Assembly: GCA_964384205.1 (NCBI GenBank)
Contig: CAYLKS010000003.1
Location: 1 to 41,074 of the forward strand
DNA: 41,074 nt
Origin: CAYLKS01 sp964384205 [NCBI: uncultured bacterium]
GTDB taxonomy: Bacteria; JAGOEH01
Reading direction: 5' to 3'
Positions 1-8,549 of the stretch are shown piece after piece. The translations under genes and the position numbers were made by a program. Under the pieces are notes generated by a model, which was not told where the DNA came from, searched no databases, and worked only from the letters and a program-made list of their open reading frames with translations. Numbering within the stretch: the stretch's first letter is position 1; every line of letters begins with the position of its first letter.

Positions 1-1
1 T

Positions 2-1024
2 ATATTTCTTTTTGAATACAGCCACCATAATGAAATCGAATTCAACTATATATTGGAAACCTTGATAAAAAGATGGCATATATACCAAAATTATCTTAAA
101 GAGAGCAATGAACTAAATAAAGACAAAGTGAAACAAATACAAGAACAGGCTAATGAACTTGAACGTGCTCTGTTAGAAATGGAAACAGCAAAAGAAATAA
201 TAGAAGATCAGGCTAATGAACTTGCAAATGCTCTGTTAGAAATGGAAACAGCAAAACAAACAATAGAAAAACAAAAAGCTAAAATTGAAGCTGATTTAAA
301 AAAAGCATCTATATTTCAATTAAGCCTTCTCCCATCAAATATTGACAACGATGAGTTTTTCAAAATAAATTATTACTATAAACCTTCTACTCAGCTAAGT
401 GGTGATTTTTTTGACTTTTACAAAAAAGATAATAATTCATACATTATTATAATTGCTGATGTAATGGGTCATGGAACTCAAGCAGCTCTTGTATCAACAA
501 CAATCAAAATTGCTTTCAGAGAAATAGTAAAAAATTATTATAAACCAGGAGAAATACTTACTCTTTTAAATACTAAACTCTATGATATTTTAGATAAAGC
601 TCAAATCTATTTTACAGCACTATGTTGCTATGTTGCTATTTCTTTTGATAAATTAATAATAGCAAATGCTGGACACTATTTCCCAATACCAATTAATATT
701 AAAATTAATGAAGATATTCTCCAACAAAATACTAATGTATTTATTGGTGTACTAAAATCTACTCTTTATAATAATATGAATCTAAAACTATCAGATTTTA
801 AAAATCTTCTCTTTTTTACTGATGGTATAATAGAAACACAAAATAAAAAAAAAGAACTATATGGGCAAAAGAGACTTACAAATATATTTCTAAAATATAA
901 GCATCTTGAACCCGAAATAATAAATCAAAAAATTATCGAAGATCTTAACTCCTTCAGCAATAAAGACATTTTTGATGACGATATAACTCTTATAACATTA
1001 AAAACAAATATTAGCGGGTCCTAA
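2..1024 (+). CDS. PP2C-type (SpoIIE/RsbU-like) serine phosphatase with coiled coil, 5'-truncated by the window edge
   Basis: The reading frame is open to the left edge, so the gene begins outside the window; the in-frame TTG at 53 is unlikely to be the true start. The first ~100 visible residues are a heptad-rich coiled coil carrying a duplicated 21-residue unit. After it comes a PP2C/SpoIIE domain with SGDFFDF, then ADVMGHGTQAAL, AGHYFPIP, FFTDGIIETQ and DDDITLITL. These include the metal-binding Asp residues of this family. Such enzymes dephosphorylate Ser/Thr phosphoproteins, often anti-sigma antagonists, and the missing N-terminus commonly holds a receiver, GAF or HAMP sensor; which one is present here cannot be seen. 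The 3' end overlaps the convergent gene at 1011-1754 by 14 bp. The family call is firm; the partner protein is unknown. Confidence 0.9.
   Translation: MFLFEYSHHNEIEFNYILETLIKRWHIYQNYLKESNELNKDKVKQIQEQANELERALLEMETAKEIIEDQANELANALLEMETAKQTIEKQKAKIEADLKKASIFQLSLLPSNIDNDEFFKINYYYKPSTQLSGDFFDFYKKDNNSYIIIIADVMGHGTQAALVSTTIKIAFREIVKNYYKPGEILTLLNTKLYDILDKAQIYFTALCCYVAISFDKLIIANAGHYFPIPINIKINEDILQQNTNVFIGVLKSTLYNNMNLKLSDFKNLLFFTDGIIETQNKKKELYGQKRLTNIFLKYKHLEPEIINQKIIEDLNSFSNKDIFDDDITLITLKTNISGS
146..271 (+). repeat. Two tandem 63-bp units inside the phosphatase coiled coil
   Basis: Units 146-208 and 209-271 encode 21-residue blocks beginning QANELERALLEMETAK and QANELANALLEMETAK. The nucleotide copies are nearly identical. 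The 21-residue period is exactly three heptads, so the duplication keeps the coiled-coil register. Confidence 0.85.
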
Positions 1025-1754
1025 ATAAATCTTCATAAATTCTAAAATTTTTAAAATAATATACCAATCCAAAACGAATATCACTAAAAAGAAAAAGTTT
1101 ATTATTTCCTATCAAAAAAGAGCCCTTATATCCAAAAAAAATAGATACTCTATAAAATTTTAAAAATTCCAATCCAGCCTCGAACTCCACTCCAGGAAAA
1201 ACACCAGGGTATAAAAAATTATTATTTTTAGCTAAAGATTTATAATCTTTTTTAAAAATATCACTTCGTGAACTGTAATCTTCATCTGGAGCAACAGAAA
1301 TATTATATAAAATATCTCGCAAAACTATACCGGCTCCTATTTTCAAACTCAATCTCTTTTTTATAGGCAAATAAAAATTATAACCACCACTTACAATAAA
1401 TTCATTAAAATTCACATCCATAACCCCGGATAAATCCACATAATCTTGATATAAACCAAGATTATTATATAGATTCTGTCTCGAAAAACCACCTTCAAAA
1501 TAATATGTAATATTCTTATTATATCTTTTCTTATATCCTAAAATATATAACAACCCATTGGATAATACATCTCTGCTATTTCCAGATATCATAGTAATTC
1601 CAGAATGAACATAAAAAGAATTATTAAATATATCTCTTCTCTTAGGCTTTTTTAAATAATATAAATTATAATATCCATAACTCATATTAACTGTAAAACT
1701 CATTTCCTGGATTAAAAAAAATAATAATCCCGCAATAAATCCTAATTTCTTCAA
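1011..1754 (-). CDS. Probable outer-membrane beta-barrel protein, last gene of the envelope operon
   Basis: This is a 247-residue protein of no family I can name. It opens with a signal-peptide-like segment (KKLGFIAGLLFFLIQEMSF). The rest is rich in Tyr, Phe and Gly in alternating strands, for example GGYNFYLP and RFGLVYYFKNF, which suits a small beta-barrel of the outer membrane. The start is TTG at 1754-1752, fixed by an AGAAGGAG ribosome site 8 nt upstream. That site is formed by the last codons of the preceding gene (stop at 1762-1760), so the two are translationally linked. It is the sixth and last gene of the minus-strand cluster and overlaps the convergent phosphatase gene by 14 bp. 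The barrel assignment is inferred from composition. Confidence 0.7.
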   Translation of the reverse strand: MKKLGFIAGLLFFLIQEMSFTVNMSYGYYNLYYLKKPKRRDIFNNSFYVHSGITMISGNSRDVLSNGLLYILGYKKRYNKNITYYFEGGFSRQNLYNNLGLYQDYVDLSGVMDVNFNEFIVSGGYNFYLPIKKRLSLKIGAGIVLRDILYNISVAPDEDYSSRSDIFKKDYKSLAKNNNFLYPGVFPGVEFEAGLEFLKFYRVSIFFGYKGSFLIGNNKLFLFSDIRFGLVYYFKNFRIYEDLFRTR

Positions 1755-1759
1755 CTGAA

Positions 1760-2884
1760 TTACTCCTTCTTAAAGATAATCTCGTTGATGCTATTAATAT
1801 TTTTTGTCATTTTGTAATTATTAACTATTAAAAAACTGCCATTTTTCATTGTCATCAATGATAACCTACTTATTATAATATTATCTATCCTACTCCCATC
1901 ATTCAAAAAAATAGTTGCTGTAACTTTTGTTATATAACTATTATCTGACAAATAAATAGGACCTTCATAAAAAAATTTAATTTTAAAAATAACATCAAAT
2001 GAAATTTTTTGTTCTTTATCAGAAGTAAATGTTATATAATGTAATTTTTTCATACCTGTTTTAAACCTATCATTAATAACTTTGCCATTCTGTAATTTTA
2101 TACTACCCTTATATGGATAAATCTTAGTATAATCTATTTTCTTTTTTGGAGAAACTTTCTTTTTATACTTAGTTATTGTTTTCTTTTTATTCCTATAGAT
2201 TTTTCTTTTACTTATTTTTTTTACCGTGGTTTTCTTTATTGTATCTTGTGGTACAACGTTAGAAGTCTCTTTCCCCACCTTCACACTATCTTGTTGCACA
2301 GATTTTGTATTTAATGTGTCCTTGACAGCCAGAGTATCCTTTTTAATTTTATTTGTATCAGCAGTTTCTGTTTTATTAACTACAGTATCTTTTTTTACCA
2401 CTGATGTATCATTTAATGAATCCTCCTTCACAGAATCTACATTCTCCTCTGCTCCTAAAGATGAAGTATCAACTTCGGAAGTATCAAATGGAATCTCAGC
2501 AGTATCTTCCCCCTCAAATGAAGAAGTGTCAAAGGGAAATTCTTCAACAAGATTAGTATCAGGAATATTCTCTGCCTGTTTTTTTAATAACATCGGCTTA
2601 ATAAAGAAGAAAAAAGAGGCTCCCCCAATAATAATTAACAAACCAATAATAAGAATAAATTTAAAAGAAAATTTCCCTTTTTTGGCACTAATATCTTCAT
2701 CAACTTCTTCTAATAATTCGCTTTCATCTAATTCTTCTGTCTTTATATTAGCATTATCTTCATCACCACCATTTACAACCAGAGAAACAAAATCCTCTGG
2801 CAATTGCGTACCACACTCCGGGCATGTATTCGATTCTTTTAAATCCTCAGGTTTTAATTCATATCCACATTCTGGACACTGCAT
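1760..2884 (-). CDS. Zinc-ribbon, single-pass membrane protein with low-complexity linker and C-terminal beta domain
   Basis: The 374-residue protein begins with a zinc ribbon of two CPECG knuckles (Cys3, Cys6, Cys21, Cys24). An acidic stretch follows, then one membrane helix (about residues 75-96). Residues ~115-215 are low-complexity and rich in Asp, Thr and Ser with repeated DTS motifs, and residues ~215-250 are Lys-rich. The last ~125 residues form a probable beta domain ending INSINEIIF. The N-terminal ribbon should be cytoplasmic and the rest periplasmic. The C-terminal domain resembles part of the next upstream gene (2895-3557). Start ATG at 2884-2882 has AAGGAA about 8 nt upstream. 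The function is unknown; the DTS region probably acts as a flexible spacer. Confidence 0.75.
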   Translation of the reverse strand: MQCPECGYELKPEDLKESNTCPECGTQLPEDFVSLVVNGGDEDNANIKTEELDESELLEEVDEDISAKKGKFSFKFILIIGLLIIIGGASFFFFIKPMLLKKQAENIPDTNLVEEFPFDTSSFEGEDTAEIPFDTSEVDTSSLGAEENVDSVKEDSLNDTSVVKKDTVVNKTETADTNKIKKDTLAVKDTLNTKSVQQDSVKVGKETSNVVPQDTIKKTTVKKISKRKIYRNKKKTITKYKKKVSPKKKIDYTKIYPYKGSIKLQNGKVINDRFKTGMKKLHYITFTSDKEQKISFDVIFKIKFFYEGPIYLSDNSYITKVTATIFLNDGSRIDNIIISRLSLMTMKNGSFLIVNNYKMTKNINSINEIIFKKE

Positions 2885-2894
2885 ATTTTATTCC

Positions 2895-3557
2895 TTATTT
2901 TAAATTTTTCTTATAAACCCACGCTTCAAATTGAACTTTTTCCCAATTACCTTTAGTATTAATAACTTTAACTTTATTATTTTTATATAACTTGCCAATT
3001 CTTTTACCATTTGGAGCATTTCTAATATAACTTGTGCGTTTTACAACCTTGTATTTATCATCAGAATTCTTTTTATTCAAAGAAACCATAGCTTCTTCAG
3101 GATAAAACAATATCTCTTTTACACTATTTATATTCTCAATTTGGTCCATTCCATCATAGACAATAAATGTCTTTGCATTATTTTTATTATCAACAACTAA
3201 AATATCAAGTACATCAATATAAGCCATAGAAATAATATCACCATTTTTTAGATATATATAAGCCCATACATCTGTAGATTTTACAGAATTATAAAAATCC
3301 TTTTCATTACCATAAAGAAAATGAATTTTCAATATATTTTTAATTTTAACTTTTATAAAATTTTTATTTCCCTGAGGCAATACATTTATTGTAGAAAGAT
3401 TCTTTTTTTTATTCTTAATACAAATTACGCCTTCTATTTTTTCATTATTATTCAATATTACAAGTCCCTGTCTGGAATATTGCATATCAAAACACCAAAC
3501 TACTCTACCTACAGAAACAAAATAAATAATAACAAATAAAACTAAAATCTTTTTCAT
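2895..3557 (-). CDS. Exported protein with unknown beta domain and C-terminal bacterial SH3 domain
   Basis: The 220-residue protein carries an N-terminal signal peptide (hydrophobic residues ~4-22). Residues ~25-155 are a beta-rich domain ending INSVKEILF. The C-terminal ~52 residues are an SH3b-type domain, with RTSYIRNAPNGKRIGKLYK and a closing GNWEKVQFEAWVYKKNL. Bacterial SH3 domains of this kind bind peptidoglycan or proteins in the periplasm. The middle domain shares the pattern YLKNGDI...INSVKEILF with FLNDGSR...INSINEIIF in the neighbouring zinc-ribbon protein, so the two gene products share a module. The gap to the next gene is 10 bp. The function is unknown, but a periplasmic scaffold or wall-binding role fits. 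Confidence 0.75.
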   Translation of the reverse strand: MKKILVLFVIIYFVSVGRVVWCFDMQYSRQGLVILNNNEKIEGVICIKNKKKNLSTINVLPQGNKNFIKVKIKNILKIHFLYGNEKDFYNSVKSTDVWAYIYLKNGDIISMAYIDVLDILVVDNKNNAKTFIVYDGMDQIENINSVKEILFYPEEAMVSLNKKNSDDKYKVVKRTSYIRNAPNGKRIGKLYKNNKVKVINTKGNWEKVQFEAWVYKKNLK

Positions 3558-3569
3558 AAAACCATCCTC

Positions 3570-3866
3570 TTATCTAATTTTTATATCTGGGAGCTTAATA
3601 TAATTAGCTGGGTATAATCTTTCCTTTTTCAAAATTCTCTGCCAATATTCACTGGTAATGGGCTTTTTTTCTAACCATCGCTTTATTGTATAAACTTTGG
3701 CAATAACGCTTTCACCACCATGATAAGCAATATATGATTCTGGCGGCATACATGTAATAGTCTCAAATCGAGTACCTTTTTGAGTAACAACTCTTATTCT
3801 ATAAATCATAGTTTCAGCCCTTATTTGTGTAAAAATAAACAATAACACAAAAATAACCTTATTCAT
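3570..3866 (-). CDS. Small exported protein, unknown
   Basis: The 98-residue protein has a short signal peptide (about residues 1-18, ending IRA/ET), leaving roughly 80 mature residues that are basic and mixed alpha/beta. I recognise no family. Notable segments are CMPPESYIAYHGGE and KKPITSEYWQRILKKERLY. Its ATG at 3866-3864 overlaps the end of the preceding gene by 8 bp and has only a weak ribosome site (AAAGAAAG), so translation is probably coupled. The position inside a tight operon of exported proteins, the clean signal sequence and the overlap argue for a real gene. The function is not known. Confidence 0.65.
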   Translation of the reverse strand: MNKVIFVLLFIFTQIRAETMIYRIRVVTQKGTRFETITCMPPESYIAYHGGESVIAKVYTIKRWLEKKPITSEYWQRILKKERLYPANYIKLPDIKIR

Positions 3867-4494
3867 CTTTCTTTAAATAATATTGACTTCTTAATTGCGA
3901 CGTAATATCCCATGATCCTAATATCTTATGCAAACAAATCGATTTTAACACAATACTTGTTGTTTCTTCATTAATAATATCAAGAGGGAATTTCATAGAA
4001 AAAGTCTTTTCCCATGGCAAAAAATCATAAATCTGTCCATCTACTTCCATAGGATTATATCTTGGTAATGTTCCAAGTCCTACAACCATTGGACGAACTC
4101 TTTCTCCCTGATCATTTTCAAGAACAAAACATTCATTTGTATTTATCAACAAATCTTCAATATGTGAAGCTCTAATTGTAACCTCAAACCATAAATACCT
4201 TCTTGCATAATCAAAATTTCGCTCAATTAACAATGTCGCCTTAGCTTTCGATAACTTTGCATATCTTGCATAATCAGAATAATATTGATAAATATACTCA
4301 GGAGTATTAAATAACACCTGCACATATACATTTTCCCCGCTTGAAGAAGCCATATTTACCGATGAACTATATAAAGAATAATCAAATGTGTTAGTATTAT
4401 CAAACTCAAGCCCTAAGCCTGTACTAGTACTTATTCCATAACTTTGAGCCATTATATTTATAGCAAAAATAAATACAAACAATAATATTCTCAT
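3859..4494 (-). CDS. Exported protein, paralogue B of a tandem pair, unknown
   Basis: The 211-residue protein has a signal peptide (residues ~1-17) and no lipobox. It is homologous along its mature length to the adjacent upstream gene. Shared segments include FNTPEYIYQYY / FNTPDYVFQYY, ARRYLWFEV / AERYLWFNV, RYNPMEVDGQIYD / KYRPIEVDGHIYD and PWEKTFSMKFPL / CWEKSFGIRFPL. The start is ATG at 4494-4492, overlapping the upstream TGA as ATGA, with GGAGGAG just upstream. I know no named family for this fold. The conserved Tyr/Trp and Pro-Val-Asp-Gly positions suggest a ligand-binding or structural periplasmic domain. A heterodimer with paralogue A is an attractive guess. Confidence 0.75.
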   Translation of the reverse strand: MRILLFVFIFAINIMAQSYGISTSTGLGLEFDNTNTFDYSLYSSSVNMASSSGENVYVQVLFNTPEYIYQYYSDYARYAKLSKAKATLLIERNFDYARRYLWFEVTIRASHIEDLLINTNECFVLENDQGERVRPMVVGLGTLPRYNPMEVDGQIYDFLPWEKTFSMKFPLDIINEETTSIVLKSICLHKILGSWDITSQLRSQYYLKKDE

Positions 4495-5102
4495 TGTTCT
4501 CCTCCTACAACTCTTTCTTCAATTTTATATAATTTTCTTAATTTCTGCACATCCCATACCCCTAACACTTTATTATCAAAAGCACTTACCATTTTAAAAG
4601 TTTCTTTGCTACAATTAGTATCAAGTATAGACAATGGAAATCTAATACCAAAAGATTTTTCCCAACAAATTTTATCATAAATATGTCCATCAACTTCTAT
4701 TGGTCTATATTTCGGATAGGTTCCCGGCCCCATTACTTCCGGATAAAATTTCATACCCATATCTGTTATTATATAAACAAAATCTGAATTATTCCAAACT
4801 AATTCCTGCATAGATCCTGCTTTAGCAACTACATTAAACCACAAGTACCTCTCAGCATAACTTACCTTTCTATGAATCAAATTACTTTTATCTTCTTCTG
4901 ACAGTCCCATTTTATCAGCAAGATAATTATAATATTGAAATACATAATCCGGTGTATTAAAGGTTATTTGAAAATAAATCTTATCTGTAAACGTATTATA
5001 AATTCTGCCGGATGCAAGATCCTGATTAAAATCTCTATAATTATCCCATGCCATTATGGCTCCTGCAAAAAAGATAATAAACAGAAATATTCTAAATTTC
5101 AT
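4491..5102 (-). CDS. Exported protein, paralogue A of a tandem pair, first gene of the envelope operon
   Basis: The 203-residue protein has a signal peptide (residues ~1-18, IFLFIIFFAGAIMA) followed by the same ~150-residue domain as paralogue B. It is the promoter-proximal gene of a six-gene minus-strand operon that runs to position 1011 with overlaps or gaps of at most 12 bp. Start ATG at 5102-5100 has a strong AAGGAGG site 6-7 nt upstream. It ends in a short charged tail absent from the strict homology region. The family is unassigned. Retention of two divergent copies side by side suggests division of labour rather than recent duplication. Confidence 0.75.
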   Translation of the reverse strand: MKFRIFLFIIFFAGAIMAWDNYRDFNQDLASGRIYNTFTDKIYFQITFNTPDYVFQYYNYLADKMGLSEEDKSNLIHRKVSYAERYLWFNVVAKAGSMQELVWNNSDFVYIITDMGMKFYPEVMGPGTYPKYRPIEVDGHIYDKICWEKSFGIRFPLSILDTNCSKETFKMVSAFDNKVLGVWDVQKLRKLYKIEERVVGGEQ

Positions 5103-5151
5103 CTCTTCCTCCTTGTACTTTTAATAATTTTATCGACATCATCTATTAATA

Positions 5152-5179
5152 AATTTACAAAAAAATATAAAAATTTCAA
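5152..5179 (-). promoter_or_regulatory. Candidate promoter of the six-gene envelope operon
   Basis: On the minus strand, TTGAAA (5179-5174) and TAAATT (5157-5152) are separated by 16 nt, about 50 nt before the first ATG. The match to the sigma70 consensus is moderate and the region is AT-rich, so this is tentative. Confidence 0.35.
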
Positions 5180-5248
5180 TTTTTTTTAATCTATACAAAA
5201 ATTATTTAACAAAATATCAAAAATTTCTATCTAAAAAAACTCTAATCC

Positions 5249-7846
5249 TCAATATATTCCATTATTTTTCACAAGACTCTTAACAAAATCTAATTCTTGA
5301 TCTTCTGTTATAACCCCATCTAACCTTGCTTCTTTTACTTTATAAAGGATTTTCTTAAAATGCTCCCCTGGTTGTAATCCTAACTTTATCAAATCATTTC
5401 CATTTATCTTTATTTTAAAATCTTTTAGATGCTTGATATAAAACATTATATTTTCCCTTATTGTTAAATCTGTAAAAAGACTAAGCCAAAAAATTATTAT
5501 TTCAATATCAAACTGAACTAATAAAAAATACAGTTCACTTTTTTTTATCTTTTTGTTATTCAATTTATTACCAATATCATTACTAATTTTTTTTAACTTC
5601 TTAATCTCTTCTTTTACAGATTTAGAAAATACAAAAATCTTAAAAAAATCTGCTATCTCCTGATAACTTCTATTATACAATAATCCTATTAAATATATTC
5701 TTACTACATTAAGTTCACTCTCTTCTAATAAAAATCTATACCATTTTACAAAGGATTCAATATTTTCCAAAATAGATAATGTCTCTTTATCAAGAATAAT
5801 TTTACATGGGAAAGAACTTAAAATATTAAGTTCATCTAACCTCTTCAAACATCTAACCGCAGATTCTTCTTTTAATAAAATAATAAATTCATCTTGCAAC
5901 CTTTGACCAGAAATTTTTTTAAAAATATCATTTTTCAATGCAATTTTCAATAAATGTAATGTATGCTTCCCTATTTTAAAATTAAATCTTTGCTCATACC
6001 TTACAGCCCTAATAATTCTGGTAGGATCCTCTATAAAACTTAAATTATGCAATACACGAATAATCTTTGTTTCTAAATCCTTTTTGCCATTAAAAAAATC
6101 AATTAAAATCCCAAAATTATACTCATTTAAACTTACTGCCATTGCATTAATAGAAAAATCTCGTCTATATAAATCATACCTTAAAAAAGACTTCTCCACT
6201 CTTGGTAATGCCCCAGGTTCAATATAAAACTCTTTTCTTGCGCTTGCAATATCCACAGAAAAATTATCAAAAAAAACTGTAGATGTATTAAATCTTTTAT
6301 GAAAAACATAATGCACTCCAAATTTCTTTTTAATTTCCTTAAGCAAAGGATAAATTTCCCCTTCAATAACAATATCAATATCATCAAATTTTCTTCTATC
6401 CAGCAAAATATCTCGTACAATTCCACCAACTAAATATGCTCTATAACCTAAATTATTGGCAAGAAAGCCTATTTTTTTTATTATTTCAAATTCAGACTCA
6501 GGAAAAAAATCATACATTAAATCCTTGAGATTTTCAGCTGATTCAATATTTAAATTAAATTTATTCTCAAGAAAAGTATTTATAATATCATTAGCTGTTA
6601 TAATGCCTATAACTTTGTTATTTTCAACAACAGGAAACTTTCTCTGCTGAGTATCCAAAATCATCTTCTTTACCAACTCAATTGGAGTATCTTTTTCTAT
6701 TGTAATAACATCTATATCCATAATTTCATACACATAAAATTTATTTAAATTATGATGAAGTGCCTTATATATATTATCTCGAGATATAATACCTCTAAAA
6801 TTTCCATATTTATCTACTACAACCAGAGAATTATGGTGAATTTGCAAGATTTTCTCTTTTGCAATTTCGATAGTAACATCTTCCCTGATTGTCTCTACAG
6901 GCGAACTCATCAATTTTTCTACTGTCATTAAATTTTTAAATCTATTAAATACAAACTCTGTAATCTTTTGTTTAACTTCATCATAACCAACTATTTTATC
7001 AATTGTAACAGAAGCAGCTGTCGGATGACCACCGCCACCCCAATAACCAAGAATTTCATTACATCTAACAATATCCAGGGAACTCCTTGCAATTATCAAA
7101 ACTTTTTTATCCATTACTATATAAGCAAATAAAGCATCTATATTATAAATTTTCTTCAATCTCTGAATTAATGAGGCTATATCCGGGAAATATGTATCTA
7201 AATAAAGAGAAGTCAACCAGATCGAAATTCCTTTTATATTAATTTCTTCTAAATTCTCAGCCATTTCAGTTAAAAGCCTAAATTCATCTCCAGTCATCTC
7301 TCTGGTCAAATATTGATTAATCAATCTAATATCCGCACCTCTGGAAAATAAATAAGACATCGCTGCAAAATCTTTTTCCGTAGTCTCAATATTTGTAAAA
7401 AAATTTGTATCTTCATATATCCCAAGTGCCATCAATGTCGCTTCTTTTTCATTAATCTCAATATTATTCTCTCTTAACATATCAATCAAAATGGTAACAT
7501 TTGCACCTGATTTTCTAATAATTCTGTTTCTTGCTGATATATCTGCACTTTCCTCATCATGATGATCGATAATTAATTCTGGTGTAATACTATTTAATAA
7601 CATATAAAAATTCCCAATCCTACTCTTTCTTGCTGTATCAACAATTATTAGTCTATTTATTTGATTCAAATTTACATTTCTCTCCTTTTTAGGACTAAAT
7701 TCTGGGAAATCGTTTAAAAAAATTTTAACATTATTTTCAGGAGACCCAGTAAATACCATAATAGCATCAGGGTATAATTTATGAACTGCAACCATGCTTG
7801 CAAGAGAATCAAAATCTGTATTTATATGACTAATAATTGCTAACAT
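5249..7846 (-). CDS. DHH phosphoesterase-CBS pair-tRNA nucleotidyltransferase fusion
   Basis: The 865-residue protein has three parts. Residues ~1-300 are a DHH/DHHA1 phosphoesterase with HINTDFDS, IVDTARKSRIG, IIDHHDEES and GGGGHPTAAS. Residues ~310-430 are two CBS domains. From ~465 comes a class II poly(A) polymerase/CCA-adding head, with YLVGGIVRD, FDDIDIVIEG, RRDFSINAMA and the EDPTRIIRAVRYE block, followed by a helical body. This architecture is known in several phyla and acts on the 3' end of tRNA (CCA- or A-adding); the CBS pair probably senses adenine nucleotides. Whether it adds CCA or only A cannot be decided from sequence. ATG at 7846-7844 has only a weak GGGA ribosome site. It is unusually large for a tRNA nucleotidyltransferase because of the fusion. 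Confidence 0.93.
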   Translation of the reverse strand: MLAIISHINTDFDSLASMVAVHKLYPDAIMVFTGSPENNVKIFLNDFPEFSPKKERNVNLNQINRLIIVDTARKSRIGNFYMLLNSITPELIIDHHDEESADISARNRIIRKSGANVTILIDMLRENNIEINEKEATLMALGIYEDTNFFTNIETTEKDFAAMSYLFSRGADIRLINQYLTREMTGDEFRLLTEMAENLEEINIKGISIWLTSLYLDTYFPDIASLIQRLKKIYNIDALFAYIVMDKKVLIIARSSLDIVRCNEILGYWGGGGHPTAASVTIDKIVGYDEVKQKITEFVFNRFKNLMTVEKLMSSPVETIREDVTIEIAKEKILQIHHNSLVVVDKYGNFRGIISRDNIYKALHHNLNKFYVYEIMDIDVITIEKDTPIELVKKMILDTQQRKFPVVENNKVIGIITANDIINTFLENKFNLNIESAENLKDLMYDFFPESEFEIIKKIGFLANNLGYRAYLVGGIVRDILLDRRKFDDIDIVIEGEIYPLLKEIKKKFGVHYVFHKRFNTSTVFFDNFSVDIASARKEFYIEPGALPRVEKSFLRYDLYRRDFSINAMAVSLNEYNFGILIDFFNGKKDLETKIIRVLHNLSFIEDPTRIIRAVRYEQRFNFKIGKHTLHLLKIALKNDIFKKISGQRLQDEFIILLKEESAVRCLKRLDELNILSSFPCKIILDKETLSILENIESFVKWYRFLLEESELNVVRIYLIGLLYNRSYQEIADFFKIFVFSKSVKEEIKKLKKISNDIGNKLNNKKIKKSELYFLLVQFDIEIIIFWLSLFTDLTIRENIMFYIKHLKDFKIKINGNDLIKLGLQPGEHFKKILYKVKEARLDGVITEDQELDFVKSLVKNNGIY

Positions 7847-7905
7847 ATATTATTCCCATCTTTTCCTTAATATTAATATATATCGAATAAAATATCAACC
7901 CCTAT

Positions 7906-7944
7906 AAAAAAGTAAGGGGGCAATTAATAATATTTATTACCCCC
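7906..7944 (-). terminator. Intrinsic terminator after the hemerythrin gene
   Basis: Minus-strand hairpin with a GGGGG/CCCCC base (7944-7940 with 7920-7916) and an inner TAATA/TATTA stem, followed closely by a run of six T (7911-7906). It lies just past the hemerythrin stop codon. Confidence 0.75.
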
Positions 7945-7959
7945 ATATTATAAGTTATA

Positions 7960-8367
7960 TTATTTTACACCTTTTGAAACCAAAAAATCAGAATATTTTT
8001 GATCTGAACCAAGGATATGATTTTTAAGCCAGTCTCTCAAAAAATTCATAATTTCAACACTTAAAGTAATGCCGCCTGAATCAAATTTCTTCTTAAAATC
8101 AGAAACCTTATTAACAAACTCTCTATGTTCTTTTATATGTTGTTCAGTCTCCGGATAATTAAATTCCTTAAAATATTTTTCCTCAGTATTAAAATGCTCA
8201 ACTGTATAATTAGCAAGCTCTTGAATAATATCTCCCAAAACAAGTTTGCCTTTACCCGATTTCATAGCATCCATAAGCTCATTAATCATACTAACTAATT
8301 TTTGATGTTGTTTGTCAATCGATGGAATCTTAACGGAAAAAGAATCATTCCATTCTAAAAAAGGCAT
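7960..8367 (-). CDS. Bacteriohemerythrin
   Basis: The 135-residue single-domain hemerythrin binds O2 at a non-haem di-iron centre in the cytoplasm. All seven expected ligands are present: His21, His58, Glu62, His77, His81, His117 and Asp122. The N-terminal WNDSFSVKIPSIDKQHQKL is typical of the family, and the length is standard. Start ATG at 8367-8365 has an AGGAGG site upstream. It forms its own transcription unit, with a candidate promoter at 8455-8427 and a terminator at 7944-7906. In anaerobes or microaerophiles such proteins buffer or sense oxygen or protect iron-sulfur enzymes; which applies here is not shown. Confidence 0.95.
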   Translation of the reverse strand: MPFLEWNDSFSVKIPSIDKQHQKLVSMINELMDAMKSGKGKLVLGDIIQELANYTVEHFNTEEKYFKEFNYPETEQHIKEHREFVNKVSDFKKKFDSGGITLSVEIMNFLRDWLKNHILGSDQKYSDFLVSKGVK

Positions 8368-8426
8368 TTTCCCCTCCTTTGTTATAAAATAAGCAACCTA
8401 TTAGAAATTTACTTATTACTATTAAC

Positions 8427-8455
8427 AATATAAGAAATATATAGCTAATAATCAA
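8427..8455 (-). promoter_or_regulatory. Candidate promoter of the hemerythrin gene
   Basis: Minus strand TTGATT (8455-8450), 17-nt spacer, TATATT (8432-8427). Transcription should start about 53 nt before the ATG. Confidence 0.55.
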
Positions 8456-8549
8456 GTAAAAAAAATTAATTAATTCTATAGTTATTTTTATAAAACAGTG
8501 AAACCAGAAAACATATATCATCAAATTGGATTTTCAATATCTAAATCTA

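Noticed and set aside
2226-2903. 225-codon plus-strand frame rich in Ser and Thr
   Set aside because: It is the antisense of the zinc-ribbon protein's repetitive DTS region; it has no ribosome site and no domain, and the minus-strand gene has clear motifs and operon context.
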